Positions 34,366 through 48,118 of a DNA stretch of 64,000 bases are shown piece by piece. Numbering within the stretch: the stretch's first letter is position 1; each line of letters begins with the position of its first letter. The notes beneath the pieces are model-generated. The model saw only the letters and a list, made by a program, of their open reading frames with translations, ran no database searches and was not told where the DNA came from. This stretch comes from Strongylocentrotus purpuratus (lineage: Eukaryota; Echinodermata; Echinoidea; Camarodonta; Strongylocentrotidae), in the NCBI RefSeq assembly GCF_000002235.5, contig NW_022145612.1:15368809-15432808 (forward strand). The letters run 5' to 3'. The position numbers and the translations under genes were made by a program.

Positions 34366-36235
34366 GTATTAGTGTAGTTTCTTGCTATAGTAAAGTTCAT
34401 CTTAGCTTGAGAGATACGTAAAACTTGTCGTAAGAGAACAAGTTAATTACGATTATAAGAACAGGAAAAAAATATTGATTTCCTTTTAATTGTGAAAGAT
34501 TATGTCCTCATAAAGCTTTGATAAAGAACAATTGATATTACTATACATTCATTTGAATACATAGGCCTACTCACCTTTTCAACTATTCGTGCTGCTTAAA
34601 CAGTGCATGTTTGCTTAGAAGTCGTTAACAAATATTTGAAAATATACAATAGGTATCAGAAACTGCTAGTAAACAACGTAATGACGTATGGTCGTATACA
34701 TACCATACTATCCTTTCCGGTTTGATTTTCCACGAATAATGTACCTTTACTACGAAATCTGGCTTTTGATGCTGGTGGAGTGTGTACACGGAACTACCTG
34801 CATAGTGGTTTATCTTATGTGTAGTGGTTTATTACACGATCACCAACTCGTTACAGTCATGCCATTGCAATCATAAACTCAACTAGTACGAATAATAGGT
34901 CCCCGAATAACTGTGGTACAGCATTTATTGTGTGTTGGTAAACAAGCAAACGGTATTGTCGGTAATATCAAGCGATGAAAATTGTTGTTGATTTTTTAAC
35001 GACATACTGAGAATCATTATTGTACTTTTTGGCTCGTAATCAATTAACTACAGTCGTAACGATCTTAACAGCTATAATCATAAAGTTAAATGATTAATAA
35101 TAAAAACTTCTAAGATCTACATTTTACAAGAAAACTTCTTAGAAGGGACTGATGTGAAATGTAAACAAACAAAACATGTAAATGGTTGTAAGTTTGTAAC
35201 ATGTAAATTTGTATCATTTACACGTGATGTTTTGTTACTAAAACCAAAAACCAACCGAAGATAGCATGGCGAACCAACTCACACGATATTCAGTGCACAA
35301 ACATGATGTCTCTATATCAACACTAAAACACTAATAGAACACTAATCATATTTAAGAAAATCACGTGTTATATCATACACATATCATTATCAATATACCG
35401 GCTAGGAAAACCTGGAATTAAACATGTGTGGTTATGTGTACACGATAATTTCTGGCGAGGTCACAAAAGGGGCACCACAATGTATGTCATCCATTTCACC
35501 CCTATGATACTGAATGCTTTAACACGACTTGAAGATGAGGGAAAGTGCATCCTCCATCATGAGCATTCTCCATCTCCTGGTAATTACATAATGAAAATTA
35601 CACGTGGGATGCCATCAAGAAAGAACGTCTGTCGTCATCGTTATGCTCCGGGAACGACAAATTTGAGAGTAATTAAGTTCTCAAGCATCACACGACTTCG
35701 CCATCACTCATTGGGCATTTATCCGAGCTCTAGAGATCTTCGTCATATCCATCAACTTCGCGTGTAACCTGCATCAGAATGTATCAAATTACTTTTGTTT
35801 GTCTTTACCTACCGATATCGAATGCTATTCATGTGTGTACTCATCAATTTTTTAAATAATATCAATACATCTTCGTTTTGGGATCGTCTTCTAAATCCTT
35901 TGTCGCAATGGTCACGTGATACATCGACTTACAACTATCATGATTATATATAAATCAATCGCTCTCTGATAAATAATACCAAGCTGTCAATATGATTTTG
36001 TGGCTGACATAGATCTTTTGAGTATTCCGACATGTCGTTATAGATATCAGATGCGCCTCTTCATCCAGATACAAAAAAAACATCGCGTCCTGCGGTAGGT
36101 ACATCAGCACTCTTTACTATATACATTTTTTAAATTTAAATTTTTAAATCCATTATGAATGTTTGATATGATCATGATGATATGACACTAATATTCCAAT
36201 ATTAAGGTGATAATGTTATGTAATGTTATGGCAAT
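34366..36235. other. Non-coding stretch, nothing firm recognised
   Basis: AT-rich DNA. A loose inverted pair of ACATGTAAATG/CATTTACACGTG words lies around 35,165-35,235. A 113-codon frame at 35426-35767 shows no family features. Confidence 0.45.
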
Positions 36236-36237
36236 GT

Positions 36238-36409
36238 AGCATCATCATCAATACCACCAATCATCATCACCACCACCACCATCATCATCAGCAGCAGCAG
36301 CACCACCATCATCATCATAACCGCCACCACCACCACCACCATCATTATCAGAAGCAGCAGCAGCACCACTACCACCACCATCACCATCATCATCACCGCC
36401 ACCACCACC

Positions 36410-36440
<31 letters not shown>

Positions 36441-36503
36441 GCAGCAGCAGCACCACCACCACCACCACCATCACCATCACCACCACCATCATCATCTTCA
36501 CCA
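36238..36503. repeat. Long CAN trinucleotide tract (CAT/CAC/CAG)
   Basis: About 265 bp of mixed CAT, CAC and CAG triplets. It yields poly-His, poly-Val/Met and poly-Asp/Gly/Ala frames on both strands, none of them genes. Confidence 0.95.
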
Positions 36504-37265
36504 TTGTCAAGTTCCTTGTACAACCACTCCCCCTCTTTCATACGCCTTGTGTTACAATATAGAGTTACAATACGGCAGATACAGCAGCTATAGGCAGTGA
36601 TGAATAAAACAGTGAAGGTACCCAACAACTTAGCAAAACTGGCGTAGTACCCCCCCCCCTCCCCTCCGTCCTAAAGCCTGAACGAATCGTTTAGAAAGTT
36701 AATAGCAATAGCTATTCAGGGGTAATGAGAGATGGACTCGGTTGTATCACTATATTGCCACAGACCCCTCCAGCGCAGACATGTATGTACATCTATAACC
36801 CCACCCCCTGTTTATCAGTTTCCGCATACGCCACGGAAGCTATATTAGCGGGTTCTTTTGAGAGAATGCGGAATTAAGATGACTTAATAAAAATGTCAAT
36901 ATTTGAAAGTAGGACATAACGATAAGCAACAAAGTATGATCATCGAATATGAAAACAATATCAAATTGACGAATAAGCCTGCATGAAGACACTATAAAAT
37001 TAATTCCTCATTATGGAAGTCTGAAAAATGACATCTTTTTAATTACTTGTCCCGTTTTCTCAAACTTATCGTAAACACTATATTTGCTCCCTTACTCTGT
37101 GTTTCCTTTATATATTCTTTCACAATCTTTAATTTGACGGCACCTTTCCCCTTTTGACTCTATAATAATTTGAGACGTGTCTAAACCTCAGCACTGATAG
37201 CGATGGGCAGGCACAAGGCCAAGGTCATCCAGAATGTTGGTAAAATGATCAAGTCATCCTGCGAG

Positions 37266-37475
37266 AAAATCTATTCTCGGATGGTCGAGCATGCAGCAGC
37301 TCATTATGAACTTGCTTTGAATCTTAACTACAGGGCTGCCAAACCTGCCATACTAATCAACTTTGTCGAAGAAAAAAAAATCTATTTTCGGATGGTCGAG
37401 AAGAACTCATTATGAGCCTGCTATGACTCCCAAATATAGGGCTGTAATGCTTGTCAATTTTGTGAGCTATGCCTC
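37266..37475. repeat. Two-copy tandem repeat, unit about 111 bp
   Basis: The unit begins AAAATCTATT then TCGGATGGTCGAG. It recurs at 37,377 with CTCATTATGA, TGCT(T/A)TGA, AGGGCTG and TTTGT words in the same order. A 70-codon frame covers the first unit; no family is recognised. Confidence 0.7.
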
Positions 37476-39467
37476 TGTTGATATTTAAAGTTGATGTGAC
37501 ATCCTAACAAGCTGATAATAACACGGAGAAAATGAGATTTATATTAATAACACCAAAGGAAGGTTAAAGAAGACGTCAGAATGACATTCTGAGAGTTATA
37601 AATTTAGCATCCTCCCATTAGGTTAAGCTAATCAATCTGATGAATAAATAAAGCTTGCAATGATGAGATTATAATTCTAAATGTGGATAATAGTATAGCG
37701 ACGGGATTTGGGGAGTACGTGCATTATAGTCATTCTGTATTATAGTTGATTTATTTGGGTCATTATGAGCTTGGAACATGGTATTTTGGGGGTAGGATTT
37801 ATGAAATATTATCTTGATGCAGCAAAATCGTTGTAAAATGGTGATCATTTCCAGACAACGGAAAACACGACAACAACAACAACAACAACAACTTAAAATA
37901 AGACGATGAACCCTTCCAGGCACCATGTTGGTAGAAGTCTGCACCCTAAAACGGAATCAAAATGTAAATAAGAAATGCGTTCTACATCACCGCTTCATCT
38001 CCATCTCGCGCTCCCTCATCAAACATGGACGTACTCGTACGCAAACCCTTTTACAAGATGAATGTTTTCACATGATGGAAGTCTGTTTTCACATGATCAT
38101 AATTGAGAACATGATATTAATATCATAACTCTCAGAGGTGATTTTATGACGTCACGATTGAGTCCAGCCTGAGGGGAGACAGGAGGATTCCATCGCCTCT
38201 TCTCATCATTCGGGAAATATTGGCAGAGAGCCAGAGATACGTACAAGTGGAAGATTCCCAGTCCTTGCGTAATATTCCCTGTGGATCAAGAAAGTAACAC
38301 GTATCTTAACACAGCTATCAGGAAGGGGGAATGATGAAGGAAAGTGCAACGAGGAGAAACCGAGAATGGGTGTATAGGGTTGACACCGTTCATTTGCTCT
38401 GGAGTTTACTGCCTGTATTATATGGATGTGGTGTTGCATATTCATGTGCCACCCCCCACCCCCTCCCTCCCTCCCTCCCACTGCTCCAACACCAAAATCC
38501 AACAACACTACAACTAACCAATTTTGTGATTTTATTCAGACTGTCTTGATGTGCGAATATCTATATATGCAAATGATGTAAAAACTTTCTCTTTGTTATG
38601 ACGCCGCACATTATGCAAGCAGTGAACGAATACGGTGAATGCACTTTCTCAATTTTCAAAATTAGTGCATCTCGACAAGCACAGGTTACGAATATTTGAC
38701 ACACGTATCGTTTGTTGTTCTTGGTTGATTACTGATTCATGGGAGACACACGTCTCTGTAAACAGAACTATTGGGCCATATGGATCATCGTCACCATCGT
38801 CATCATCTTCATCACCCCATTATTGCGTCATCTTCAACTTCTTCATCATCATCATAGATTGATTTTCGAATTAGGATTTTTAATTTTTTTTTAAAAACAA
38901 TTTTTAAAAAATTCATCTGCCTTGTTTTCTATGGGTCAAAATTGAGGTACATGTACATGTACAAAATCAGACTCTGCCCTTGCTGGATGTTGGCTACGCC
39001 TCTGACAGGTCTGCAAGTGAAAACCGTTCGTTTGCTTTGTCATGCAGGGTGGAGAATGCAGACATGTTGATCTTGGGCCAAGTACTTTCATCACCGTCTG
39101 ATTAAAATGGTATATATTGCATGCCAGCTAAATATAATGTATACTCAACATCACGTGGAAAAACATTGTCATCGTCACATGCCAGACCGACGCGCATGAA
39201 ACGCTACTCAGCATGGTGTTTCTGATGGGACATCATAACATTCCTCAGGACAATGAAAATAAATTGAAAAGTAAATGAATAACACCATTGTGATTTTCCG
39301 ATGAAATATGGAAAGATTGATAAAAACAGGGTTCGATTGGAAGCTAAAGACAATAGGCATAACATGGGTCATAATTATGATATTGTGATAAAAGTTGGGA
39401 GGGAGGGGAAAAGAAAGATAGAAGGAAATACAGAGGTACATGTAAAGTGGGACAGAGACAGACAGGG

Positions 39468-39469
39468 AC

Positions 39470-39532
<63 letters not shown>
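39468..39532. repeat. (TA)n(GA)n microsatellite
   Basis: (TA)n directly followed by about 20 GA units. Confidence 0.95.
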
Positions 39533-39533
<1 letters not shown>

Positions 39534-41993
39534 GGACACTGACAGACATACAGAGACAGAGAGAGATGGGGGTTGGGGTAGGGGATGGTTAACGCCTGAT
39601 ACCGACACCATAGAATGGAAATACAATACGTAACCTATTGTGAGCAGATTGTAAGAAATGGAATATGTTGATATGATTTCTATGAACATAGCTATTCTAT
39701 AACAGAACTAGTGGAACCGGATAACAAGGGGGTCAAGCTCTATTGATTAACTCAATCATTTTCGCTCATATCTTTTCATTTCTGGTTACAAAGGTTGAAA
39801 GCATAATATCAAGAGCTGGTTCCTGGTATTGTATATGCTGTTACCTTGCGCGGGGAAAACCCCCATCAAATCTGGGGTATAGGGTATTATCCAGGTACGA
39901 AAGAGCATCACATGGGGTCTGTCGTGTCTCCATTGTTAAAAATGATTGACAATAAGTTAATTGCATATCAAGACGATTGATTCGTGGTCTCTTATGAATG
40001 GATGAATTATTACCCGGATTTTCTAGAAATGTTATTAAAATAATTATCCTATGAAGATTGTTTGGAACAAATCCAATAGGGTCAATTTACATTCTTTGTT
40101 CAAGTCATCCTGTAGGCTAAATGTTGATGTCATCATCATCATATTTCGGTATGACGTTGATGTGAGATGATCAGCGTATAACCTTGGCCATGTCATTCTA
40201 TCAACGTGGTTTTTACTTCGATCTCTACCTGTCAACACTTGTCCCAACTTCGCTACAAGTACCAAGAACCCACACCACCACGACCGCCACCCCCGTCACC
40301 AACGCCGACATCACCATCAGAACGGCATCTCTCATCACCCTCATCATTGTCGCAGCCATCATCACCTTGACTGCTAGACCTATTACAATCGACATCGTTT
40401 TCGCAATCATCACTATTTTCGTTTAAAATGTTGGTTTATTTTATACCGAGTATGACGTTTATGAAATAAAAAAAAAGTTATATTTTTCTAGGGATTAAAA
40501 GAATGTCCTGACGTCTAAACAACATAGTGCTTAATGATTCTTAATATCTTCACCGTCACTCAGCATAATGTTACATTATTGCAACTACGTAAGACACTTA
40601 TTATCTCTTTTCAGGAACATGTAAACGTGATAATGATAATTGAAGTCCAAATTTCTACTTGAAATTTGGCTCTGTCAAGCCCCTGTGACGCAGACTGTCA
40701 AAGTGTTTATCAGTGTGCAGAGGCGCTCAGGAGAATTTGAAGGACGTTTCGCCTAATGATTTTTAGTAAACACATTCTAGTATTTCTACCTGAGATCAAT
40801 TGTTTTATAGTCAACACTTGTGATGCAGTAATGTTTCTTCTTCTGAGGATGACTCTTTTAAAATAAATTTGTATTGTCACGTTTTTCATTAAAATATTTA
40901 GGTAACAATTCGGATGGGAGGGGGGGGGGGCATAGTGAATATGTGGTTTGTCTGAGATGCTGTGTTGTACAATGAATAATTCTATATATATAATTGTAAT
41001 ACTTATTTTGATTTCGCCTGGGATCAGTTCAAGAGTTATATCATAGGTTTATATGTTAGATTAAAGTATTTCTTTGTGGTTGTGTTGTTATTCCTGTTTC
41101 AATTGGCTTCCTAAAAAGATGGGTGTACGTCCGTTACATATCTGTCTCTGTATCTGTACATCAGTTGTGCATCTGTATCTGTCTAGATGACAATACTATT
41201 GAAATCAGATGGATGTACGTGAAGGACTCTTTGAAGGACATCCACTATCATCAGGAACACCGATTAGCGACGATTATCAGACTGTGCTACACGGTAATTC
41301 ATTGCCAGCTCCCAATACGAATCGAACGCGACAGGATCAAAACAAAAGCGATGGTGCAACCAGGTACTGCCGTGGCGTAACAAAGCCAACGCACTTCTCG
41401 TAGTCTCGTGATCAAACACGCGACGAGATGTTATCGAATCTCTAATTATTTTGTCTATCAACAAGTCTCATTTTGGGGGTGTATTCCTATAACCAGCTTT
41501 CTGTTCGATATTTAATAACAGTCACACGTTTCCCTAATAATATTTTACATAAGGTTTGATGAAAAGAGGATAAATTCTATCATACGAATACAATTTTAAT
41601 GCAATTGTTCATCCTAAAAGGATAAATAGCTTATCATAATGACTAGGCTATTAAATACGGAATAATTATTAACCATATAATTTCATAATCGAAGATTATT
41701 CTGAAAAGTGCATGGAGGCATAGACTAATCGTGACATTGTCTTGTCTTTGATAATTATCTCGTATTCCACCGTCTCGTGATGAACGTTATAAACATGGTT
41801 TACAAGCTCGAGGCTGCATTGTTTACATCCTTCACAGTTCGTCACGTGGTGGTTTTACAATCATAATTATAAAAAAAAAATAGGACTTCACTGCAACTAT
41901 GGATCAAAAGAATTACTCAAAACACCATGCATGTTTAATAGTAATAAACAGATAAACATCCTCACGACTTTTTTAAGAAATACGAGTGATGGT

Positions 41994-42262
41994 GATGAGG
42001 CAATGATAATTGAAGATGACAACCATGGTGGTGGGGGTGGTGGTAGTAATATTGGTGATGATGATAATGATGATGATGATGATGTTGATAATAAATGGTG
42101 ATTGTGTTAATGGAGAAAGTATTGTTATTGATGAAACGACTGGTGACGACTATGAAGATGATGGTTGTGGTGCCCCTCCCCCTCTCTCTTTCTCTCTCTT
42201 TCTCTCTCTCTCTCTTTCTCTCTCTCTCCCTCTCTCTCCCTCCCCCTCTCTCTGTCTTACTC
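41994..42262. repeat. GAT/GGT triplet tract followed by (CT)n
   Basis: GAT/GGT triplets at 41,994-42,095 and a CT tract at 42,174-42,262. Frames across both are compositional. Confidence 0.9.
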
Positions 42263-44509
42263 CTCTCCTCATTCCAGATGACTCCACGATATAAACCACG
42301 GGGAGGCACACATATTACGTAGCTACGTCATCAAATCAAGAATCTACATGGAAAGGGTATATCACATGACGATGTTTTCTAGTTTATGGAGCAACATATC
42401 AGGTGGGCGTACAATGATACCCATAAACATTGAACCCGGGTTCGAATGTAACCGTTACGCTGTAGATGAACTGCTTCTTGAAACTCTTTGTTATACACAA
42501 GTCACAATCAGTGAGGGTGGCTTAGTGTGGGCGCAGACTTGGGAGGGGGCGGCTCGGGCCTTACTCAGTGAAAGAAAAATATAGATTATTACTTGATTTA
42601 AATAGGAAGGGGGTTGGGATGATGCTGTTACTATAATTGTGATTTTCCTTTTCACGTTCCCTTCCCACCGTCTTTAACTCCCCCTCATGTCTTTCTCCGT
42701 CTTTTTCATATGAAATGCGAATGATCAATGTTCATTGATTGATTGTGGAGTGGGTGTGTGAGGGAGTCGTGTAATCCACACACCGCCCCGTTCCATCTCT
42801 CACTTCTCTACCTCCACCTTTCCTATTTTTCTCTTTATTTGGCTACACTTACACCCCTCTCACACTCCACAAGACTCTGGCAATATCGGTCTCGCGGACC
42901 TTCTGAAGAGTTAGCTGAGAAATTAACGAGACCAACTACCCATGACACCGACAGCCAGCGAGACCGACCGATTTGGCGGTGCTGCGGGTCTTCGGAATGC
43001 CTTTCCAAGGGATCACAAAGATACCAACAAATTGTCGGTCTCGTAGGCCGTCCTTCTAGTGGAAGGTTCCCACCTCTCATACTTATGGAGTTAAGATTTT
43101 ATGAAAGTATTTAGTTGGAAATTGTTCAGATTTATATTGTGATGATAAATATTGTAGTTATCACTGATAATGATAATGATAACACCGTCGTCGTCAAACA
43201 GACGTATGAGGCTCAGACTAGCAGAGTAAGGTAGGCGTGAATATCGAAACATCACAGTTCTTGGGAAATTTGCGTAGTCAAGAAAATATTGAAGTGTACA
43301 CACCTCCACTATTTGGTAGACAGTACGCCATGAGAATAAGTCAAAATAAATAATCATCTGAAGTTCAAGCATTGTGTATGTTATTGATTCAAACAGTATT
43401 TGAAGATCGTAGGAAAATGACGCCCATTTGCTTTTTGTGAACCCGTATTGTTTCTTCAAGGAAACTCGTCCTCATGACGTAGTCTATAACGTGGCCAAAT
43501 ATGGGCATAGTTGCATTTATTATGTCATGGGATTTGATCGAAAGTTTTAAAAAAGTGTGCGAGTCGATAACAATGCATTGTCAACGCCGATGTTATAGCA
43601 TGTTAGAAGTGTTCCAGGCAGAGCAGCAAGTATCTCGTGAATGCAGTACTGTTGAACTTTGATAATGTATGTCGAAATTAATCCATGTACCAACGGATGG
43701 CTGAAATGGGTCACTACCGGTATATGACGTAGAAAAGGGTCCAGGTATGCTTATTTTGCAATATATAATTATTGTCCACGCCTGGCGTATATTGTGTCAG
43801 TGAGTAACTGGTACGAAGGGGCATTGTTTGAAAGTTGAAAACAATCATTTTGGAGAAAAGGTGACACATTTCTGAATAGCGGGTGTTGCTCCCTGATCCG
43901 TTAGGAGAGAGTTTACGCCGAATAGGGATCATTTTAGGAGTTCGGTTTCAATTGGTGCCATCCATCGGACTAGATGACATGGTGACCTTTTGAGAAAATC
44001 GTCTTAAAATTAATGGATTCGGAATACCGTCTTTCTGCCAATATTCTCTCCATTGATGTCATGTTTCCTAGAAGTTGAAGACCAGGGTTTTGTTTTCGAA
44101 AATTGTGATAAGGTCATTATTGGTCGAACTACCAAAGTCATGGAATAGTGTTCCTGTTATGTTGCAGAATCCCAACAGTTGAACAACAAATAATGGTAAT
44201 AAAAAACAAAACTACAAACAACGGAAGATGTCATGATACCAAGTAAATCAAACCTCATTGTGATTTTGACCTACTATATTTAAAACAATGCTAAAATATA
44301 ACGAGGAAATTGAACCCATGTAGGACTTTTGAGGGTCATTTTGCAGAATGTCGCAACAGTGCCTTGCATTGCTCGGAATTGACTTTATCATGCTGATGAA
44401 AATGACATTGAAATAGTTCGATGGCCTAAATATTCTTGGCTATCGTCTTTATGCATTGTGTTTGTGATCATTTAGTGGATGATAATTAAGTTGGTTTTTT
44501 TCTCGAGCG

Positions 44510-44660
44510 AGTATGAGGATGCGTGGTGGCTTGGTAGATGTGGTCGCGTATAGCCTGGAGGTCCAGGGATCGAAACCTTAGTCGTTATTAAAGCTTAAGT
44601 GCCCTTTGGTATACGGCATTACTTCTCAATATCCTCAAGTCCCTTGTATATAACTTCATA
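44510..44660 (+). mobile_element. tRNA-derived SINE, head plus body
   Basis: Box A-like TGGCTTGGTAGA at 44526-44537 and box B-like GGGATCGAAACC at 44567-44578 lie about 40 bp apart, as in tRNA-derived SINEs. The body GTGCCCTTTGGTATACGGCA then TTACTTCTCAATATCCTC matches the truncated copy at 27.9 kb. It does not fold as an intact tRNA and carries a non-tRNA body, so it is a SINE rather than a tRNA gene. Confidence 0.65.
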
Positions 44661-45390
44661 ATTTCAACCTAAACTATCACATTGAACAAAATAAATTTGA
44701 AGTGCTCACCAGCCCTTTTGGTTGATTACTTTAGATATACAATTTGACTTATAAATGTAATGGTTTCAGAATGTTATAAAAGAATGAGAACATTGAGGGT
44801 GTTTTTTTTTTGGTGGGGGGGGGGGGTTATAGATTAGAGTAAGCAGATGAGGCAGGTGATTACTTTCTCTTCTTCTTCAAGGAGTTTTCAATTCCAAGCT
44901 ATCTTTTTCAAGTGCGAATCAAGTACATTTTTATCATTCATGGGTTATTCTGTCCACCAATGCAAATAAGATGTCTGGCCTAATCCGCCATGTATTTTGG
45001 AATGGCGAGTTCGAACATAACACAGAGGTCGGCCAAAGAAAATATTGGCGGCTTTCAAGAATACCAACGCAGAGAGTTCTTGTACTTCTGACTCTCGTCG
45101 AAACTTTCCCACCCTGCCGTTTCACAATCAAAACCTTCTTCAAAAATATGAATTTCTTTCCCAACGTTTCTCACAACCAGCAAGAGGACCAGTGAAATTC
45201 CATCTTTTTTTTCTGTTCCTACCCACTGTTTGGGAATCCTAAATCGTATTGTATGGAAATTTTTCAATCAGGGTTGTTGGCAATGACCTCGTAAACTGGA
45301 ATACGGTAGCCAGGTTGGAACGGTGGCTAAGGTAGAGGTAGGCAAGGGGCGCCCTAATCGAAGGGCAAAATAAAAAAGAGAAAAAGGGAG

Positions 45391-45444
<54 letters not shown>

Positions 45445-47970
45445 GGACGAAGAAGAAAGAAAAAAAAAAGATTAAAGGACCCCTCCCCCACTCTTTTCCA
45501 AAATCGGTGGTCCTGTTATTTCGCCCTTCATTCGCCGAGTAAGACCAGTGCCCCTCTCCCCCTCCCCCTCCACCACCCCTTCCATCTGCCCTCAATGGCT
45601 AGACTCACGCTGGCTCTGCTCTGAGCTCGGAGAAAGAACTCTTAAGACGGTGAACCAGACCGAGTTTGGGAAAGAATGTAAACATTCGCTCCGACTTGTG
45701 TTTACATCAGGATTGCTCATTTGCGAGCTGCGCAGTTGAGCAGGAGCAAAGGTATGACGATGATTTCGCGGTAAAAAGGAGGGCTAAGGTGAAGTGCCGA
45801 TGGAAAAAAAATGATAATTAAATCTAAGAAATGACAACGAAAAAAAGAAAGAGGTTTTATATGTATTGGGGGGCATTGCGTCATTGTACTGACTTTATCA
45901 AACTTCCTTACAACCATAGGATAATACATGTATATTGATAGGACTACATAAGTATAATACATGTACTGTACAAAATGTGTTTTTTCAAGAACTTCTGACA
46001 AATCTTCAACCAACCCACCAAATTGTCTGAACTTTTGGAACGCCATTGACCAGGATTATTGTGCATTTTTGTGGAAATGACACCACAGGATAAATTTAGG
46101 ATATGATATTATCTTCTCAGAAATGGGTACATTGTTTTAATGATCCCCATAAAAAAATTCTTAGCAGTGAGTTTGTCAAAACGCAGAGAACCGCCATTCA
46201 TTACCATGTTTGGTGTTATTGATCGACCGGTTTGTTATCACGCGGATATTGTCAATTCCGCTTCAAATCCCGAAAAATTCCCAGTTTCTGGTGAACTTTA
46301 TAGCTACTCTGGTCCTAAATGCCACCGCATATTTGAGATAAAAATGTACCATTATCATGATTATGGTTTTTACGGAGATAAAGAAACGGGTCTGTTCAAA
46401 ACAATTACGTAGAAACTTGCGCTAGGGACATTGTTGCAGGGGGGAGGGGGGAGGATTAGGGCCATGACCCATAACAGTATTAACTCGGAACGTTTTTTAA
46501 TGGAACATTTGCCCCTATCCCATTCTTGAAGACGAATCAACGCCCCCTTTTTACCATTCGACTTCACTGAAAAAGTTCCTCAACTTTCGTTTCATTGCCT
46601 TAGATATGCTACCCTGGCTATGGAGCCTAATAGTGTGTGTGGGGGGGGGGGGGGAGGGGGAGGGGTTCCACTAGCGACCCACATTTCAAAACACTTCTGG
46701 AGCTGTAGGCTGGGACTTTGAGACCAGCCGACCTCTGCCACAGTAAACTCTCGTACAAAGTCATCCCGTGTTCTCCCCGCCCCTGTGTAAATTACATTCC
46801 TGGCATTCCGATATACTCGATAGTCTGAACTTGGTAGAGACTCTGTGCATTCTTGCTGAGTAATACCGTGAACTTTCGTAGTACACTACGGGTCCAGGGT
46901 ATATATTACGTCATGGGATCTTTCTACGGGTTTAATGTTGTTTTTTCCGCGAAGAGAAAGAAATCTTGAAGAGACGGTGAAAAACCACTGAAATGAAAGT
47001 GAAATGGGGAGAAAACGATCGGTGGAAAAAGTGAGCTGATTGCGATCATAACACACGATAATCATTTTTGGGACTTTCTGAAGTTTGTCTTTTCCCTTTG
47101 TTGTGGTTAACAAAGATTTTAGACTATGGATTGTAAAATGAGGCAAACAAATATACCTCTATTTTTATCTGTTTTCTTATTTCTGAGAGCATTACCCCTA
47201 CTACAAAAGAAATTATGTTATTGTAAAAAAAGACTTTATAATCATATTTCTAAAACACGTAACAGCACACGCCCACCATTTAAGTGTACAGCAAAGTCCC
47301 AAGCCATTCTAATTTTAGATCGCTGTGTTATGCGGCCTTCACTTGACCCAGTTGTAATGCATATGCTGGAGTGAACTTGGTCGTCTAACTTGACCATACC
47401 ATACCTCCTGACCACAGGGGCATTGCCTTATTTGCTCAGCCTCGTTTGAAGGGATCGGCATAGGCGAAGTGAATGGGTGCGACATGGTCCCTAAATATAC
47501 TCTGGAGTTCGACATTGCACCTTTTTTTTCCTCCTGAAATGCGAAACATAATTATTTATATCTAAAAAATATCATGTTGACAGTTGTAAGAAGCTAGGTC
47601 GGAACTGTGTAGGCTTTCACCCTGACCTACATGACGGTATTCTCTTAATGGGCTGGTCAAAAGCCTACGTTACAACAAATATTAGAATTTACAAGTTTAA
47701 CGGTGGCTAGATGCTGTGATTTTTCATAATTTCATTTCTAATATGTATTTCTTACTCTAAACATGATGTACAACCCTTTAGAATCTTGCTTAAATTTCTT
47801 TATTACTTTTTATTTATTCATTCATTTTTTGAGTTCACCAATGCTGTGCAAGCCGAAATGGTTTATAAAATGCTTAATATCCCCTTCCAAGTATTTAAAA
47901 AAAAATGCATTTCACTTTCACAAAACTTGAATCTCGCCTTTCTATTCAAGATGCTTTATAAGGAGACTTC
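44661..47970. other. Non-coding stretch with microsatellites
   Basis: A G-run lies at 44,813-44,826, (GATA)n(GA)n at 45,391-45,440, and a G-run at 46,629-46,642. A 90-codon frame at 46140-46412 looks protein-like in part but matches nothing I recognise, and it has no visible exon partners. Confidence 0.45.
45391..45440. repeat. (GATA)n(GA)n microsatellite
   Basis: Four GATA units followed by a GA run. Confidence 0.95.
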
Positions 47971-48118
47971 CAGGGTCCTGTTTCATAAAACTTCTTATCA
48001 ATATTAACAAATGCTAAATTTCTATTACATGTTTTTGACCAATCAAGTGCCACGATTTCATAAGCTTAGAACAACTATTTTTAATTTGTTGTTTCAAGTT
48101 TTATGAAACAGGACCCTG
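47971..48118. mobile_element. 148-bp MITE with 23-bp perfect TIRs
   Basis: The ends begin CAGGGTCCTGTTTCATAAAA at 47971 and the exact inverse closes at 48118, for 23 matching bases. The interior is about 100 bp of AT-rich DNA. The CAGGG start is seen in hAT-like families, but no target-site duplication is visible (flanks GAGACTTC and ATTCTGAT), so the family is left open. Confidence 0.8.

Larger units (their letters stand above)
36504..44509. other. Non-coding stretch rich in simple repeats
   Basis: It contains a 111-bp tandem duplication at 37,266-37,475 and a (CAA)n at 37,868-37,894. CCCT runs lie at 38,450-38,480, (TA)n(GA)n at 39,468-39,532 and CAC-rich sequence at 40,263-40,400. GAT/GGT triplets lie at 41,994-42,095, (CT)n at 42,174-42,262, and a CpG-rich patch with CGGTCTCG words at 42,880-43,060. 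No gene is recognised. Confidence 0.45.

Noticed and set aside
36223-36628. Poly-His, poly-Val/Met and poly-Asp/Gly frames
   Set aside because: All read the CAN trinucleotide tract on one strand or the other.
38985-39004. TGGCTACGCCTCTG, resembling the inner-facing end of an hAT-type element
   Set aside because: No partner end nearby and no duplication.
42421-42460. GGGTTCGAAT, a possible tRNA box B
   Set aside because: No box A at the right distance and no tRNA fold.
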